From positions 1 through 42,874 of the forward strand of contig NZ_LLYW01000011.1 in assembly GCF_001484195.1 (NCBI RefSeq): DNA of 42,874 nucleotides, given 5' to 3'. Below are positions 34,681 to 42,874 of this stretch, piece by piece. The translations under genes and the position numbers were made by a program. The DNA comes from Thermococcus celericrescens. GTDB taxonomy: Archaea > Methanobacteriota_B > Thermococci > Thermococcales > Thermococcaceae. How positions within the stretch are numbered: position 1 is the stretch's first letter; each line of letters opens with the position of its first letter. Under the pieces are notes generated by a model. The model saw nothing but the letters and a program-made list of their open reading frames with translations. It was not told where the DNA came from and searched no databases.

Positions 34681-34716
34681 CATCCTCCCTGCCTTAAAGG
34701 GCGAGGCTTTCGGGAG
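34681..34716 (-). mobile_element. Possible IS200/IS605-type right-end remnant
   Basis: On the minus strand the region reads CCCGAAAGCCTCGCCCTTTA and then AGGCAGGGAGGATG, with an imperfect hairpin CCTC-GCC-loop-GGC-GAGG (34706-34684). I recall very similar sequences at the right ends of TnpB-carrying IS605 elements of Thermococcales, where they form the end of the guide RNA. No tnpA or tnpB frame is present nearby. It touches the stop codon of the frameshifted gene. Confidence 0.35.
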
Positions 34717-34879
34717 AAAAAATGTAACATCAAATTCTGCGCCGCAGGGGTTGATTCGACGTTTAAGCTGTATATAAAACGTAGAGGATACAGTAAGCCA
34801 TGTTTGACGCGAACTTGGTGAGATTTCTTTTTCAAGCTCGTCCTTCCAGTGGATGGGAAGTCCGCACTGTCCCGAAAAC

Positions 34880-34918
34880 TACTTAAACATTTTTGGGTAG
34901 CCTAATCAGGTGAGGTCG
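34880..34918 (+). promoter_or_regulatory. Promoter and start signals of the DtxR-type gene
   Basis: TATA-like ACTTAAACA (34880-34888) gives a transcription start near 34905. GGTGA (34909-34913) then lies five bases before TTG 34919, which decides that start over the GTG at 34910. Confidence 0.5.
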
Positions 34919-35356
34919 TTGGAGGTAAGCAAAAGGGAAGAGGAATACCTCGAGACCATGTACATCCTTCACAAGAACAAGGGGATTATCCGCGTCAAGG
35001 ACATCGCCAAGATGATGCGCGTCAAGCCACCGAGCGTCGTCGATGCTCTGAAGAAGCTCTCGGATAAAGGTCTGGTGGAGTACGAGAAGTACGACCGGAT
35101 TCTGCTGACGGACGCCGGCAGGGAGATAGCCAGGGCAACCTACTCGAAGCACCTGCTCCTCACGCAGTTCTTCATTGACATCCTCGGCATCCCGCCGGAG
35201 ATAGCCGAGCACGACGCATGCCAGTTCGAGCACTACGTCAGCGAGATAACCGTGCAGAGGATAAGGGAGTTTGCCCAGTACATACAGGAGCAGTGTCCCT
35301 ACGTTCTCAAGCAGTTCATCAAAGAGAAGCTGGCCGAGAACGCGGAGTCTGAGTGA
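34919..35356 (+). CDS. DtxR/MntR-family metal-dependent transcription regulator
   Basis: With a TTG start the product is 145 residues and begins (M)EVSKREEEYLETMYILHKNK, the classic opening of the DtxR/MntR family. The winged helix covers about 5-65 (IRVKDIAKMMRVKPPSVVDA, LKKLSDKGLVEYEKYDRILL). The dimerisation and metal-binding part follows, with candidate ligands in Cys/His/Glu of IAEHDACQFEHYVS. There is no SH3-like C-terminal domain, so it is the short MntR-like form. It probably represses metal uptake genes when manganese or iron is plentiful; its targets are not visible. It is convergent with the permease gene, and T-rich sequence lies between them. Confidence 0.9.
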   Translation: MEVSKREEEYLETMYILHKNKGIIRVKDIAKMMRVKPPSVVDALKKLSDKGLVEYEKYDRILLTDAGREIARATYSKHLLLTQFFIDILGIPPEIAEHDACQFEHYVSEITVQRIREFAQYIQEQCPYVLKQFIKEKLAENAESE

Positions 35357-35397
35357 CGCTCCCTTTTTGCTCTTCTTGTCTAATAAAATGAAAGAAC

Positions 35398-36777
35398 TCA
35401 GAAGGCCCCGCCCAGGTAGGCGAAGTAGGCCAGGAAGATTATCGAGAGGGCGTACATCAGCGGGTGTATCTCGTCCCTTCTGCCGCTGAAGAGCTTGAGT
35501 ATCGTGTAGCTGATGAAGCCGATGCCTATTCCGTCGGCTATCGAGTAGGTGTATGGTATGGTTATGAGCACGAGGAAGGCCGGGATGGCCTCGGTGTGGT
35601 CGGCAAAGTTCACATCCTTTATGGCGCTGAGCATGTAGTAACCGACTATGACGAGGGTCGGAGCGGTTGCAAAGGCCGGAATCGCCCCCGCCAGCGGCGC
35701 TATGAAGAGGCCTATGCCGAGGAAGAGCAGGCCGGTAACGAGTGCCGTCATTCCAGTCCTACCGCCCTCCTCTATTCCGGCTGCGCTCTCGATGTAGGTC
35801 GTGACCGTTGAGGTTCCGAGGATGGCTCCGACGGTCGTGCCTATCGCATCGGTGAGGAGAACCTTCTCGGCATCGGGAACCTTTCCGTCCTTCGTGATGA
35901 AGCCTGCCTTGGCGCTCAGACCCGTAACCGTTCCCAGTGTGTCGAAGAAGTCCACCATGAAGAATGCGAAGACAACTCCCAGCGCCCCTACGTTGAGGAG
36001 GCCCTGGAGGTCCATCTGCATGAATGTGTAGCTGATGTCGGGGGTCGAGAACAGGTGCTCGGGCCAGGGGGCGACGCCGGTGATCCAGCCGATGACGCTC
36101 GTAGTTATGATGGATATCAGGAGCGAGCCCTTAACGCGGAGCGCGATGAGAACCATCGCGAGGAAGAGGCCGAAGAAGAACAGCAGTATGTCGCCGCTCG
36201 CCAGAGCGGAGGTGTTCAACCCGGTGAACTGGAGCGTTCCTATCAGGTGGGTTTGGCCATCTATGACAAGCTCTGAACCCTGGGGGGCCACGACCTTGGC
36301 GGAGAGAAGGCCAACGTCGTTGAGGCCTATGAAGGTCAGGAAGAGCCCTATTCCTGCCCCTATCGCGTACTTCTGGCTCAGTGGAATCGCGTGGATTATC
36401 GCGCTCCTAACCTTTGTGACGCTGAGGACTATGAATATGAGTCCCTCCACGAAGACCGCCGCGAGGGCAACGCGCCAGTCGTAGCCCATACCGAGGACGA
36501 CGCTGTAGGCGAAGTAAGCGTTTAACCCCATTCCCGGCGCGAGGGCGAAGGGCTTCTTGGCATAGAGGCCCATCAGAATGGTCGCGAAGCCAGCGGCCAG
36601 GGCGGTAACCGCCACGAGGGAGTTGAAGGCATCCTTACCCATGGCATCGCTGAGTATGGAGGGGTTCACGAAGAGAATGTATGCCATCGTCATGAAGGTG
36701 GTAACGCCCGCCAGGATCTCGGTCTTCATATCCGTGCCGTGTCTATCAAACTCGAAGTAGTTCTCGAACCATCCCAT
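35398..36777 (-). CDS. Purine permease, NCS2/AzgA type
   Basis: The 459-residue product has about 12-14 membrane segments and the marks of the AzgA (adenine/guanine/hypoxanthine) branch of NCS2. These are the N-terminal MGWFENYFEFDRHGTDMKTE, then ILAGVTTFMTMAYILFVNPS, PFALAPGMGLNAYFAYSVV, VDFFDTLGTVTGLSAKAG, and DAIGTTVGAILGTSTVTTYI with ESAAGIEEGGRTG. It imports purine bases with protons, linking to salvage and thus to the synthesis cluster earlier in the window. ATG 36777 follows GGTGA by five bases. A TATA-like TTTAAAAAA near 36833-36824 precedes it. Confidence 0.93.
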   Translation of the reverse strand: MGWFENYFEFDRHGTDMKTEILAGVTTFMTMAYILFVNPSILSDAMGKDAFNSLVAVTALAAGFATILMGLYAKKPFALAPGMGLNAYFAYSVVLGMGYDWRVALAAVFVEGLIFIVLSVTKVRSAIIHAIPLSQKYAIGAGIGLFLTFIGLNDVGLLSAKVVAPQGSELVIDGQTHLIGTLQFTGLNTSALASGDILLFFFGLFLAMVLIALRVKGSLLISIITTSVIGWITGVAPWPEHLFSTPDISYTFMQMDLQGLLNVGALGVVFAFFMVDFFDTLGTVTGLSAKAGFITKDGKVPDAEKVLLTDAIGTTVGAILGTSTVTTYIESAAGIEEGGRTGMTALVTGLLFLGIGLFIAPLAGAIPAFATAPTLVIVGYYMLSAIKDVNFADHTEAIPAFLVLITIPYTYSIADGIGIGFISYTILKLFSGRRDEIHPLMYALSIIFLAYFAYLGGAF

Positions 36778-36901
36778 GAGCTTCACCCCATCGTTTTGAC
36801 TTGTTTCTGCCTAATAACTTGGTTTTTTAAAGATTTTTTGACGGAAAAATGTTAAAAGAAAGGGAAGATGGGGCGTGGGCACTGTTTGGACGGGCGGAAC
36901 C

Positions 36902-37858
36902 TTAACCCTTACCGCCCACCGCGGTGAAACCTTCCGCGTAGGCCTTCACGACTTCCTCTCCCTCACCGAGTATCATGAGAACCCTGACCAGGTCCAGACC
37001 CTTCACCTGGGCGAACTCCACGTAGAGGTATTCGTCGCCTTTGCGATATATGTATATCTCTATTTGTGAAAATATTTCGTTGGGGGTACTCTTTTCACTA
37101 GATACCATCGTGCTAAAACCTGCCTCGTCTATTTCGTCCAAAACCTTTTTGATAATTGTGTGGCTGTTGCAGTAACAGGGGCTCGTAAAGTTCTTCACCC
37201 ACAGTTCTGGATGGCCACAGACACTTAGATAGTCGATTACTTTACTGCAATAAACATGATCCCATTTGTCCCAACTAGTATTAGCCAGTGGAATGGCATA
37301 TGTTGCCATATGCACCCTTCCGGGTGGCAGTTCTGATTCATAGTTTACAGTTTTTAGAAATATGCATCTCTCGTTTGTAAGGTCGATCTGGGAAGAGGTT
37401 GATATGCATAGGCCCAAATCGTGAAAACCCTTACTTGTAGAGTTGTTATCTAGGGTAGCTTCTCCTCCTTGGATGTAACATGGAACGGTTATCCCAATTT
37501 CATGAGTCCAGTTTTGAAGGTACATCTTTCCTGTTGTTATGGATTTATTTAGGTCTGTCTTTGGAATTATTATTATGTTTTCATTAAATCTTACAGCTGA
37601 ATTATTGGGAAGTCTCTCTGATATAATAATGTTCCCAAAAGAGTTTAATCTTGGGATAGTATTCACATCATTTTTGCATTGATTTTCCATCAGATAGTGC
37701 TTCTCACTCTGATGGCCTTGACTTTGGGAAACATTAATCTGGCTTGGCAGACTACCATGACTGGAGACGTTATTGTTACTCGCTTCGTGATCTGCGTAAG
37801 TAATAGTCAGAATAAAAATAACAAAAAGCACTGAAATAATATAAAGAGTCTTATTCAT
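36902..37858 (-). CDS. Secreted protein of unknown family, partner of the C39-like peptidase
   Basis: ATG 37858 follows GGAGG; the product has 318 residues with a signal peptide or anchor (MNKTLYIISVLFVIFILTIT). An Asn/Ser-rich stretch and a body with eight Cys follow (in NQCKN, VPCYI, LGLCIS, ERCIF, VYCSKV, SVCGH and PCYCN). The C-terminal 80 residues are an alpha/beta piece with KGDEYLYVEFAQVKGLDLVR. I recognise no family. The start overlaps the stop of the peptidase gene by four bases, so the two act together, perhaps as inhibitor, propeptide or substrate. The gene is much more AT-rich than most of the window, suggesting transfer or fast evolution. Confidence 0.75.
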   Translation of the reverse strand: MNKTLYIISVLFVIFILTITYADHEASNNNVSSHGSLPSQINVSQSQGHQSEKHYLMENQCKNDVNTIPRLNSFGNIIISERLPNNSAVRFNENIIIIPKTDLNKSITTGKMYLQNWTHEIGITVPCYIQGGEATLDNNSTSKGFHDLGLCISTSSQIDLTNERCIFLKTVNYESELPPGRVHMATYAIPLANTSWDKWDHVYCSKVIDYLSVCGHPELWVKNFTSPCYCNSHTIIKKVLDEIDEAGFSTMVSSEKSTPNEIFSQIEIYIYRKGDEYLYVEFAQVKGLDLVRVLMILGEGEEVVKAYAEGFTAVGGKG

Positions 37859-39132
37859 TTTCGGGGTACCTCCTCCAGTGAAGTTGGGCATATTCCTGAT
37901 GGACAGGAATTTGGTTTGACAGTAACTATTGTTGCTCCCGGTAGGCTGTCAACGATCACCCAGTCGGAAGTTGGTCTGCCATTAAGCCACGGTGCCCATG
38001 TAGTATGAACGTAAATATAACGGGTGCCATCACTGTACTCACGATATCCAGCGAAAGTTACTGAATGAAAGTCGTTAACTGGCAGCTCATTCACGAAATT
38101 AAAGTGATATGCACTCAGAATCCCTGGTCTTCCCATATCAACTTCGTTTTTTATTATTGAAAATACACTGTTTTCATTCAAGTCATTGTACGTTGTAGTA
38201 GTGTAGAGATACCTAGGAGGATCTGGTAACACTTCTTTGGCCTCCCAATAAAAGTTCTCAATTCCTGGTCCTATATTTGAGGTAGCAGTTCTTGCCTCGA
38301 TGTCATCACTTGTTTTCATTGTACGGTGGAGAATATCTATTATTGCTTCTCTATACCAATCACTTCGGTATTGGATCTCATAGTATCCAACTATCATTGA
38401 TGCTGCTATCGGTGCACAACCGTCCCAATCCTTCCATGGATCTTCGGCGGGTCCTATGTACTCCCACGGGTCAGCATCGCGAGGTTGGGGAATGTTGGAC
38501 TTTGTCCCCAGATCAGTTGATGTCCATGCTGGGACGCCGTAGATTATCTTTTGGGAAGTTATTGTTGCCAGTGGTGCAATGTAGTCGATTTTGTCAGTTG
38601 AGGTTAACGTTTCAACAGTTACCCACTGCTTCTGATTGTCCTCTGCTTTGTTTTCCAAAGCCAAAGTGTATCTGCTTGGTTTTCTGTATTCCCTGCCCTT
38701 CATGTCCACAATCTTGTCTCCAGTTAAAATGCCGTAGTTCAGTCCGCTGAAGTATGCGGGGCGGTAGGTTTTTACTCCTTTTCTCGTGGCGAGTTCTTTC
38801 ATTAGGTCGCTTGGGGTCTTCTCGCCAAAGCCTGCCTCCAGGATTGCCGGTGGTAGGTTCCTGTTGGCTGACACTATTATGTAGCCTATGGTTTTTCCAT
38901 TCTTGACCATTCTGAATTCGTAAGCTGCTAATCTACCGTCGGGGAAGTAGAGGGGTGTTGGGTTGGTTGGGATTGCCCCGTTGAATTCAGGGAACTTGTG
39001 GAGTTCCCTGAGTGCGAGTGCTTTAACCGTGGCTAAGGGCACTGCCTCTGGCTTGTCAAATGGGACTGCCGTCACGACCCCCTCTAACAAAAGAAGTCCG
39101 ATGAGTAACACCACAGGGGCCTTCCAGTTCAT
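37855..39132 (-). CDS. Secreted C39-like (papain-fold) cysteine peptidase
   Basis: ATG 39132 follows GGAGGT. The 425-residue product has a signal peptide (about 1-23). Residues 25-110 look like a propeptide/PepSY-like domain (AVPLATVKALALRELHKFPE, LAAYEFRMVKNGKTIGYIIV), as in streptopain-type peptidases. The catalytic domain has Cys in WDGCAPIAASMIVGYYE, the position of the C39 nucleophile. His lies in NDFHSVTFAGYRE, and a Trp-rich end follows (TTWAPWLNG, SDWVIVDS), where the third residue would lie. The C-terminus has a Cys pair (NSCPSGICPTS). Substrate unknown. The 3' half is AT-rich, the 5' half less so. Confidence 0.85.
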   Translation of the reverse strand: MNWKAPVVLLIGLLLLEGVVTAVPFDKPEAVPLATVKALALRELHKFPEFNGAIPTNPTPLYFPDGRLAAYEFRMVKNGKTIGYIIVSANRNLPPAILEAGFGEKTPSDLMKELATRKGVKTYRPAYFSGLNYGILTGDKIVDMKGREYRKPSRYTLALENKAEDNQKQWVTVETLTSTDKIDYIAPLATITSQKIIYGVPAWTSTDLGTKSNIPQPRDADPWEYIGPAEDPWKDWDGCAPIAASMIVGYYEIQYRSDWYREAIIDILHRTMKTSDDIEARTATSNIGPGIENFYWEAKEVLPDPPRYLYTTTTYNDLNENSVFSIIKNEVDMGRPGILSAYHFNFVNELPVNDFHSVTFAGYREYSDGTRYIYVHTTWAPWLNGRPTSDWVIVDSLPGATIVTVKPNSCPSGICPTSLEEVPRK

Positions 39133-39431
39133 AACCTGCACCTCCAATGGAAAATTGCATTACAAAATATACTGTTGGATTATTTAACCCTTTCTATCAC
39201 TCGAAGTGAAACTCCAGCCAAAACCAAGTTATACTAGTATGAACATCAGACCGTTGCACATATGTAACCTTGTGTGATGTGGATTAATGCCCCCTTAAAA
39301 ACCCGGACCAACCGGATTTCTCAAATGCCCGGCGCATCCCCACAAAGGTTAATACCGAACGAATACACGCAAGGGTTTAAAACGCCTAACCCTTTTATAC
39401 TTCGGAAACAAAAACTGAGAGGGTGATGATG
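39133..39431. other. Intergenic region between the divergent peptidase and nop5 genes
   Basis: No gene is seen in about 300 bases. The minus-strand peptidase probably uses TATA-like sequence near 39180-39187 (GGTTAAATAATCC). The nop5 promoter is the TATA-like CTTTTATAC (39392-39400) with a start near 39420. A 10-base palindrome ATACTAGTAT (39231-39240) lies in between. Confidence 0.45.
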
Positions 39432-40709
39432 ATGAAAGCTTACGTGGCTGAGAACGTCAGGGGCATCTATGCCTTTGACGAGAGCGGTAATCTCATTGAT
39501 CAGAAGGTCTTCTCCGGAAGGCCGGAGGTGAGCCTCGACAGGCTTTTGAGGGGCGAGCCAAGCGACGAGCTGGTTTCTTTCCTTGACGAGCTTAGGGAGA
39601 GGGGCTACGACGAGTTTGTTGTGGAGGACTCTGAGCTGGGAAGGGCGCTGAAGGAGCTCGGCTACAACGCAACCGCCGAGTTCCCGAACATCGCCGGAGA
39701 GAAGCTCCGCTCAAGCCCGGAGGAGTTCCTCGGCGAGAACTGGTTCGACGAGTACTTTGGGGTTGGCGTCTCCTTGACCAGGCTCCGCATACAGGAGCAG
39801 AGCGGGGCAAGGGACAAGATGATAATCCAGGCCATCGAGGCCCTTGACGACATAGACAAGGTCACCAACCTCCTCGTCTCCAGATTGAGGGAGTGGTACG
39901 GCCTGCACTTCCCGGAGCTCGATGAGATACTCCCGAGGCACGAGCAGTACGTGGCGTTCGTCAAGACCGTTGGCTCGAGGGACAACGTCAGCGAGGAGAG
40001 GCTCAGGAGCCTTGGTTTCCCGGATTCCAAGGTGGAGAAGATACTGAAGGCTGCGGAAACGTCAATGGGTGCTCCGCTCGGCAAGTTCGACAGCGACATC
40101 ATAATGAAGCTGGCCAGCGAGATAAACGACCTCTACAAGCTCAGGAAGGAGATAGAGGACTACCTGGAGATGGCCATGGACGAGGTCGCACCGAACCTGA
40201 AAGCTTTAGTCGGTGCCAAGCTCGCCGCCCGCCTTATGAGCCTCGCGGGAGGTCTCAAGGAGCTCGCCATAATGCCCGCCTCGACGATACAGGTCCTCGG
40301 TGCCGAGAAGGCCCTCTTCAGGCACCTGAGGAGCGGTGCCAAACCTCCGAAGCACGGCGTCATCTTCCAGTATCCAGCTATAAACCGCTCGCCGTGGTGG
40401 CAGAGGGGTAAGATCGCGAGAGCTTTGGCAGGAAAGCTCGCCATAGCGGCGCGCGTTGACTACTTCTCCGGCGAGTACATAGCAGAGGAGCTGAAGCAGG
40501 AGATAGAGCAGCGCATCCAGGAGATAAAGCAGAAGTACCCGAACCCGCCCAAGAGGAAGGCCAAGCCTGAAAAGAAGAAGAAAAAGAAGAAGTTCAAGGG
40601 CAAGGAGAAGAAGGGTAAGGGCTTCGGCGGCAAGAAGAAGGAAAAGGCCGGAAAGGGTAAGAAGGGCGAGAAGGGCGGAAAGAAAAAGAAGAAGGGCGGC
40701 AAGAGGTGA
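39432..40709 (+). CDS. Nop5 (Nop56/58-like), C/D-box sRNP core protein
   Basis: Nop5 holds the C/D guide RNA, L7Ae and fibrillarin together for 2'-O-methylation of rRNA and tRNA. The 425-residue product starts MKAYVAENVRGIYAFDESGN. Its N-terminal fibrillarin-binding domain covers about 1-120, a coiled coil about 125-250, and the NOP domain follows with VGAKLAARLMSLAGGLKELA, MPASTIQVLGAEKALFRHL and PPKHGVIFQYPAINRS. The last 50 residues are a run of Lys with Gly and Glu (KPEKKKKKKKFKGKEKK), usual for archaeal Nop5. Three ATGs follow GGGTGATG; 39432 fits the spacing and the known N-terminus. Fibrillarin follows five bases later. Confidence 0.95.
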   Translation: MKAYVAENVRGIYAFDESGNLIDQKVFSGRPEVSLDRLLRGEPSDELVSFLDELRERGYDEFVVEDSELGRALKELGYNATAEFPNIAGEKLRSSPEEFLGENWFDEYFGVGVSLTRLRIQEQSGARDKMIIQAIEALDDIDKVTNLLVSRLREWYGLHFPELDEILPRHEQYVAFVKTVGSRDNVSEERLRSLGFPDSKVEKILKAAETSMGAPLGKFDSDIIMKLASEINDLYKLRKEIEDYLEMAMDEVAPNLKALVGAKLAARLMSLAGGLKELAIMPASTIQVLGAEKALFRHLRSGAKPPKHGVIFQYPAINRSPWWQRGKIARALAGKLAIAARVDYFSGEYIAEELKQEIEQRIQEIKQKYPNPPKRKAKPEKKKKKKKFKGKEKKGKGFGGKKKEKAGKGKKGEKGGKKKKKGGKR

Positions 40710-40714
40710 GGTAG

Positions 40715-41395
40715 ATGAGGATTAAGAAGCACAAGTTCCCCGGTGTTTACGTCTTCGTTGATGAGGACGGGAGCGAGAGGATAGCCACCAAGAACCTCGT
40801 TCCGGGCCAGAAGGTCTACGGCGAGAGGCTGATAAAGTCTGAGGGTGAGGAGTACAGGATATGGAATCCGAGCAGGTCGAAGCTCGGTGCGGCCATACTG
40901 AACGGTCTCGAGAACTTCCCGATAAAGCCAGGCTCAAAGGTTCTCTACCTCGGAGTCGCGAGCGGAACCACCGCCAGCCACGTCAGCGACGTCGTTGGCT
41001 GGGAGGGTAAGGTATTCGGCGTTGAGTTCTCCCCGCGCGTCCTGAGGGAGCTGGTGCCCCTCGTGGAGGAGCGCAGGAACCTCGTCCCGATACTCGGCGA
41101 CGCCACCAAGCCGGAGGGCTACCGCGCGCTGGTTCCCAAGGTCGACGTTATCTTCGAAGATGTCGCCCAGCCGACGCAGGCGAAGATACTCATAGACAAC
41201 GCGAAGGTCTTCCTGAAGAGTGGCGGCTATGCCATGATATCGGTTAAGAGCAGGAGCATCGACGTCACGAAGGAGCCCGAGCAGGTCTTCAGGGACGTCG
41301 AGAAGGAGCTTTCGACCTACTTCGAGGTCGTGGAGAGGCTCTCACTGGAACCCTACGAGAAGGACCACGCGCTCTTCGTTGTCAGGAAGCCGTGA
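40715..41395 (+). CDS. flpA: Fibrillarin (rRNA/tRNA 2'-O-methyltransferase)
   Basis: Fibrillarin is the catalytic subunit of the C/D-box sRNP. The 226-residue product lacks the glycine-arginine-rich head of eukaryotes, as all archaeal ones do. It starts [20 protein letters not shown]. The SAM-binding core includes [39 protein letters not shown] (residues 76-95), [15 protein letters not shown] and [18 protein letters not shown]. Catalytic Lys is expected in [15 protein letters not shown]. The pair with nop5 is the common order in Thermococcales. T-rich runs follow the stop codon. Confidence 0.97.
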   Translation: MRIKKHKFPGVYVFVDEDGSERIATKNLVPGQKVYGERLIKSEGEEYRIWNPSRSKLGAAILNGLENFPIKPGSKVLYLGVASGTTASHVSDVVGWEGKVFGVEFSPRVLRELVPLVEERRNLVPILGDATKPEGYRALVPKVDVIFEDVAQPTQAKILIDNAKVFLKSGGYAMISVKSRSIDVTKEPEQVFRDVEKELSTYFEVVERLSLEPYEKDHALFVVRKP

Positions 41396-41524
41396 AAGTT
41401 TTACCCGTTTTTGCCATTTTTATCGCTTATTGTCGAAAAACTCTTTTACTTTTACCGAAAGGCTTTTATAACTCCCCCTTTAACCTTAGGCGAAGTTATG
41501 TTCAACTTTTGTAGGTGATGTCCC
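41396..41524 (+). promoter_or_regulatory. End of flpA and promoter of the HMG-CoA synthase operon
   Basis: Four T-runs within 41399-41455 serve as the likely flpA terminator. TATA-like TTTTATAA (41464-41471) follows, giving a start near 41495, and GGTGATG (41514-41520) precedes ATG 41525. Confidence 0.5.
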
Positions 41525-42577
41525 ATGGGAAAACTCCTGAAGCCAAACCGTGAGGTTGGTATCGTCGGCTACGGTGCCTACGTGCCGATGTATAGAATCA
41601 AGGCCGAGGAGATCGGAAGGGTCTGGGGGGTCAGCAGCTACCCCATCCAGGAGAAGTCCGTTCCGGGTCTCGACGAGGACACGATAACCATTGGAATTGA
41701 AGCGGCGAGGAACGCCCTCAAGAGGGCTAAGATTGATCCCAAGCTGATAAGAGCCATCTGGCTAGGAACCGAGAGCAAGCCCTACGCGGTCAAGCCGAGC
41801 GGAACCGTTATAGCGGAGGCCATCGGTGCCACCCCAGACCTCAACGCAGCAGATTTTGAGTTTGCCTGCAAGGCTGGAACCGAGGCTCTCCAGGCGGCCA
41901 TAGGATTTGTCGGTTCTGGAATGGCTGACTACGCGATGGCGATCGGTGCGGACACTTCACAGGGGAGGCCCGGCGACCATCTGGAGTTCACGGCCTCAGC
42001 GGGTGGTGCCGCTTACATAGTCGGCCCGAAGAGCTCCGACACCCTCGCTTACTTCGAGGCGAGCTACTCCTATGTTACAGACACGCCAGACTTCTGGAGG
42101 AGGCAGCACGAGCACTATCCGAGGCACGGCAACCGCTTCACCGGTGAGCCGGCCTACTTCCACCAGATAATAAGCGCCGCCAAGGCCCTAATGGACGAGA
42201 TGGGCTACAGCCCGAGCGACTTTGACTACGCCGTCTTCCACCAGCCGAACGTCAAGTTCCCGCTCACTGCCGCCAAGATCCTTGGAATCCCGAAGGAGAA
42301 GGTTCTTCCGGGACTCCTCAGTGGAGTCATCGGCAACACCTACAGCGGCGCGACCCTCGTCGGTGTCTCAGCCGTCCTCGACATAGCCAAGCCCGGCGAC
42401 AGGATTCTCTGGGTGAGCTTCGGAAGCGGTGCCGGAAGCGACGCCTTCAGTCTCGTCGTGCAGGACGCCATCGAGGAAAAGAGGGATCTGGCTCCAAAGA
42501 CGATGGACTACGTGAACAGGAAGAAGTACATCGACTATGCCCTCTACGCGAAGGCGAGGAGGAAGTACATCGTCTGA
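41525..42577 (+). CDS. Hydroxymethylglutaryl-CoA synthase (archaeal)
   Basis: The enzyme condenses acetoacetyl-CoA and acetyl-CoA to HMG-CoA at the start of the mevalonate route to archaeal lipids. The 350-residue product has [20 protein letters not shown] near the start. Glu83 lies in [13 protein letters not shown], the nucleophile Cys115 in [15 protein letters not shown] and His239 in [12 protein letters not shown], a full catalytic set. [13 protein letters not shown] is the C-terminal signature. In thermophilic archaea this enzyme forms one channelling complex with the thiolase and a DUF35 protein. The thiolase follows after 10 bases, and the DUF35 gene would be expected just beyond the window. 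Confidence 0.96.
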   Translation: MGKLLKPNREVGIVGYGAYVPMYRIKAEEIGRVWGVSSYPIQEKSVPGLDEDTITIGIEAARNALKRAKIDPKLIRAIWLGTESKPYAVKPSGTVIAEAIGATPDLNAADFEFACKAGTEALQAAIGFVGSGMADYAMAIGADTSQGRPGDHLEFTASAGGAAYIVGPKSSDTLAYFEASYSYVTDTPDFWRRQHEHYPRHGNRFTGEPAYFHQIISAAKALMDEMGYSPSDFDYAVFHQPNVKFPLTAAKILGIPKEKVLPGLLSGVIGNTYSGATLVGVSAVLDIAKPGDRILWVSFGSGAGSDAFSLVVQDAIEEKRDLAPKTMDYVNRKKYIDYALYAKARRKYIV

Positions 42578-42587
42578 GGTGGTCGAG

Positions 42588-42874
42588 ATGAGGAAGGCGG
42601 TCATAATTGGTGCCGGAATGGTTCCGGTTGGCGAGCACTGGAAGCTCTCACTTAGGGACATTGCAGTTGAGGCCCTCCTCAACGCGATGGACGACGCCGG
42701 AATCGATAAGGTTGACTCCCTGTACGTTGGAAATATGGCGTCCGGCTCCTTCGTCGAGCAGGAGAACCTCGGTGCGCTCATAGCGGACTGGGCCGGACTC
42801 GGGAACATCCCCGCCGTTAAGGTCGAGGCCGCCTGTGCCAGCGGCGGTGCCGCGGTGCAGGAAGGTGCTAAGGC
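42588..42874 (+). CDS. Acetyl-CoA C-acetyltransferase (thiolase), 5' part only
   Basis: ATG 42588 follows GAGGTGG by five bases, and the frame stays open to the window edge, so about the first 95 residues are visible. They read MRKAVIIGAGMVPVGEHWKL and continue with IAVEALLNAMDDAGIDKVDS and LYVGNMASGSFVEQENLGAL. The nucleophile Cys83 lies in VEAACASGGAAV, the thiolase hallmark. It makes acetoacetyl-CoA for the HMG-CoA synthase encoded just upstream. Truncated only by the window edge. Confidence 0.93.
   Translation, partial: MRKAVIIGAGMVPVGEHWKLSLRDIAVEALLNAMDDAGIDKVDSLYVGNMASGSFVEQENLGALIADWAGLGNIPAVKVEAACASGGAAVQEGAK

Noticed and set aside
34356-34835. 159-residue open frame on the minus strand
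   Set aside because: It is the shadow of the frameshifted membrane gene; low-complexity Pro/Ser/Ala content and no start signals.
40558-40708. Lysine-coding AAG repeats, considered as a simple-sequence repeat
   Set aside because: They encode the usual Lys-rich tail of archaeal Nop5, without unit-length periodicity.
40460-40732. Phe/Pro-rich minus-strand frame opposite the end of nop5
   Set aside because: It is the reverse of the Lys-rich Nop5 tail.

Overview
The window is chromosomal DNA of a hyperthermophilic euryarchaeon, almost certainly a Thermococcus (order Thermococcales). The grounds are a formate-dependent (PurT/PurP) purine pathway, archaeal split GMP synthetase, Taw1, Spt4/RpoE next to a GTP-dependent dephospho-CoA kinase, Nop5-fibrillarin, an archaeal HMG-CoA synthase/thiolase pair, GGTGA-type Shine-Dalgarno sites and TTTATAAA-type TATA boxes about 25 bp before transcription starts. 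Most genes are GC-rich; the pilin-like genes (about 13.6-17.2 kb) and a secreted pair at 36.9-39.1 kb are visibly more AT-rich.

Layout. 1-425: 5' part of an unrecognised gene running off the left edge. 656-10836: purine block: purT, divergent purE and purD, then purD-purP paralog-purS-purQ-purL-purP, then the two GMP synthetase subunits. Both formyl transfers would use formate and ATP, with no folate. A well-formed C/D-box guide RNA candidate lies antisense to the end of the GMP synthetase glutaminase gene. 11227-23322: a long minus-strand operon with a secreted alpha-toroid protein, a CetZ-type tubulin homolog, a membrane protein, six consecutive prepilin-like proteins (two very large) and a DUF2101-type membrane protein. 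Two matching palindromes bracket its TATA box. This is the most unusual system in the window: a cytoskeletal GTPase built into a cell-surface filament operon that carries no ATPase or platform gene.

23406-27671: housekeeping genes on the minus strand: taw1, a HemK-like methyltransferase, S27ae, S24e, dephospho-CoA kinase, spt4, rpoE and ppa, plus a tiny probable leaderless ORF. 27781-33837: a second surface operon with two TasA/camelysin-like (DUF1102-type) secreted proteins, a divergent third one, a dedicated S26B signal peptidase, a cysteine-rich large surface protein and a DUF5305-type protein. Two small winged-helix regulators precede it, and a 17-bp palindrome lies upstream of its TATA box. 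The plan resembles the bacterial tapA-sipW-tasA matrix operon.

34243-36777: tRNA-Gln(CTG), a small membrane-protein gene with a -1 frameshift at a TTTTGGGG run, a possible IS200/IS605 end remnant, a DtxR-type metalloregulator and a purine-type permease. 36902-39132: an AT-rich secreted pair, one a C39-like cysteine peptidase. 39432-42874: nop5-fibrillarin, then HMG-CoA synthase and the start of the thiolase gene, the first steps of isoprenoid lipid synthesis.

Starts were chosen by Shine-Dalgarno position, so many are a few codons inside the longest open frame. All names come from reading the sequence and knowledge of the families; no database search was run.
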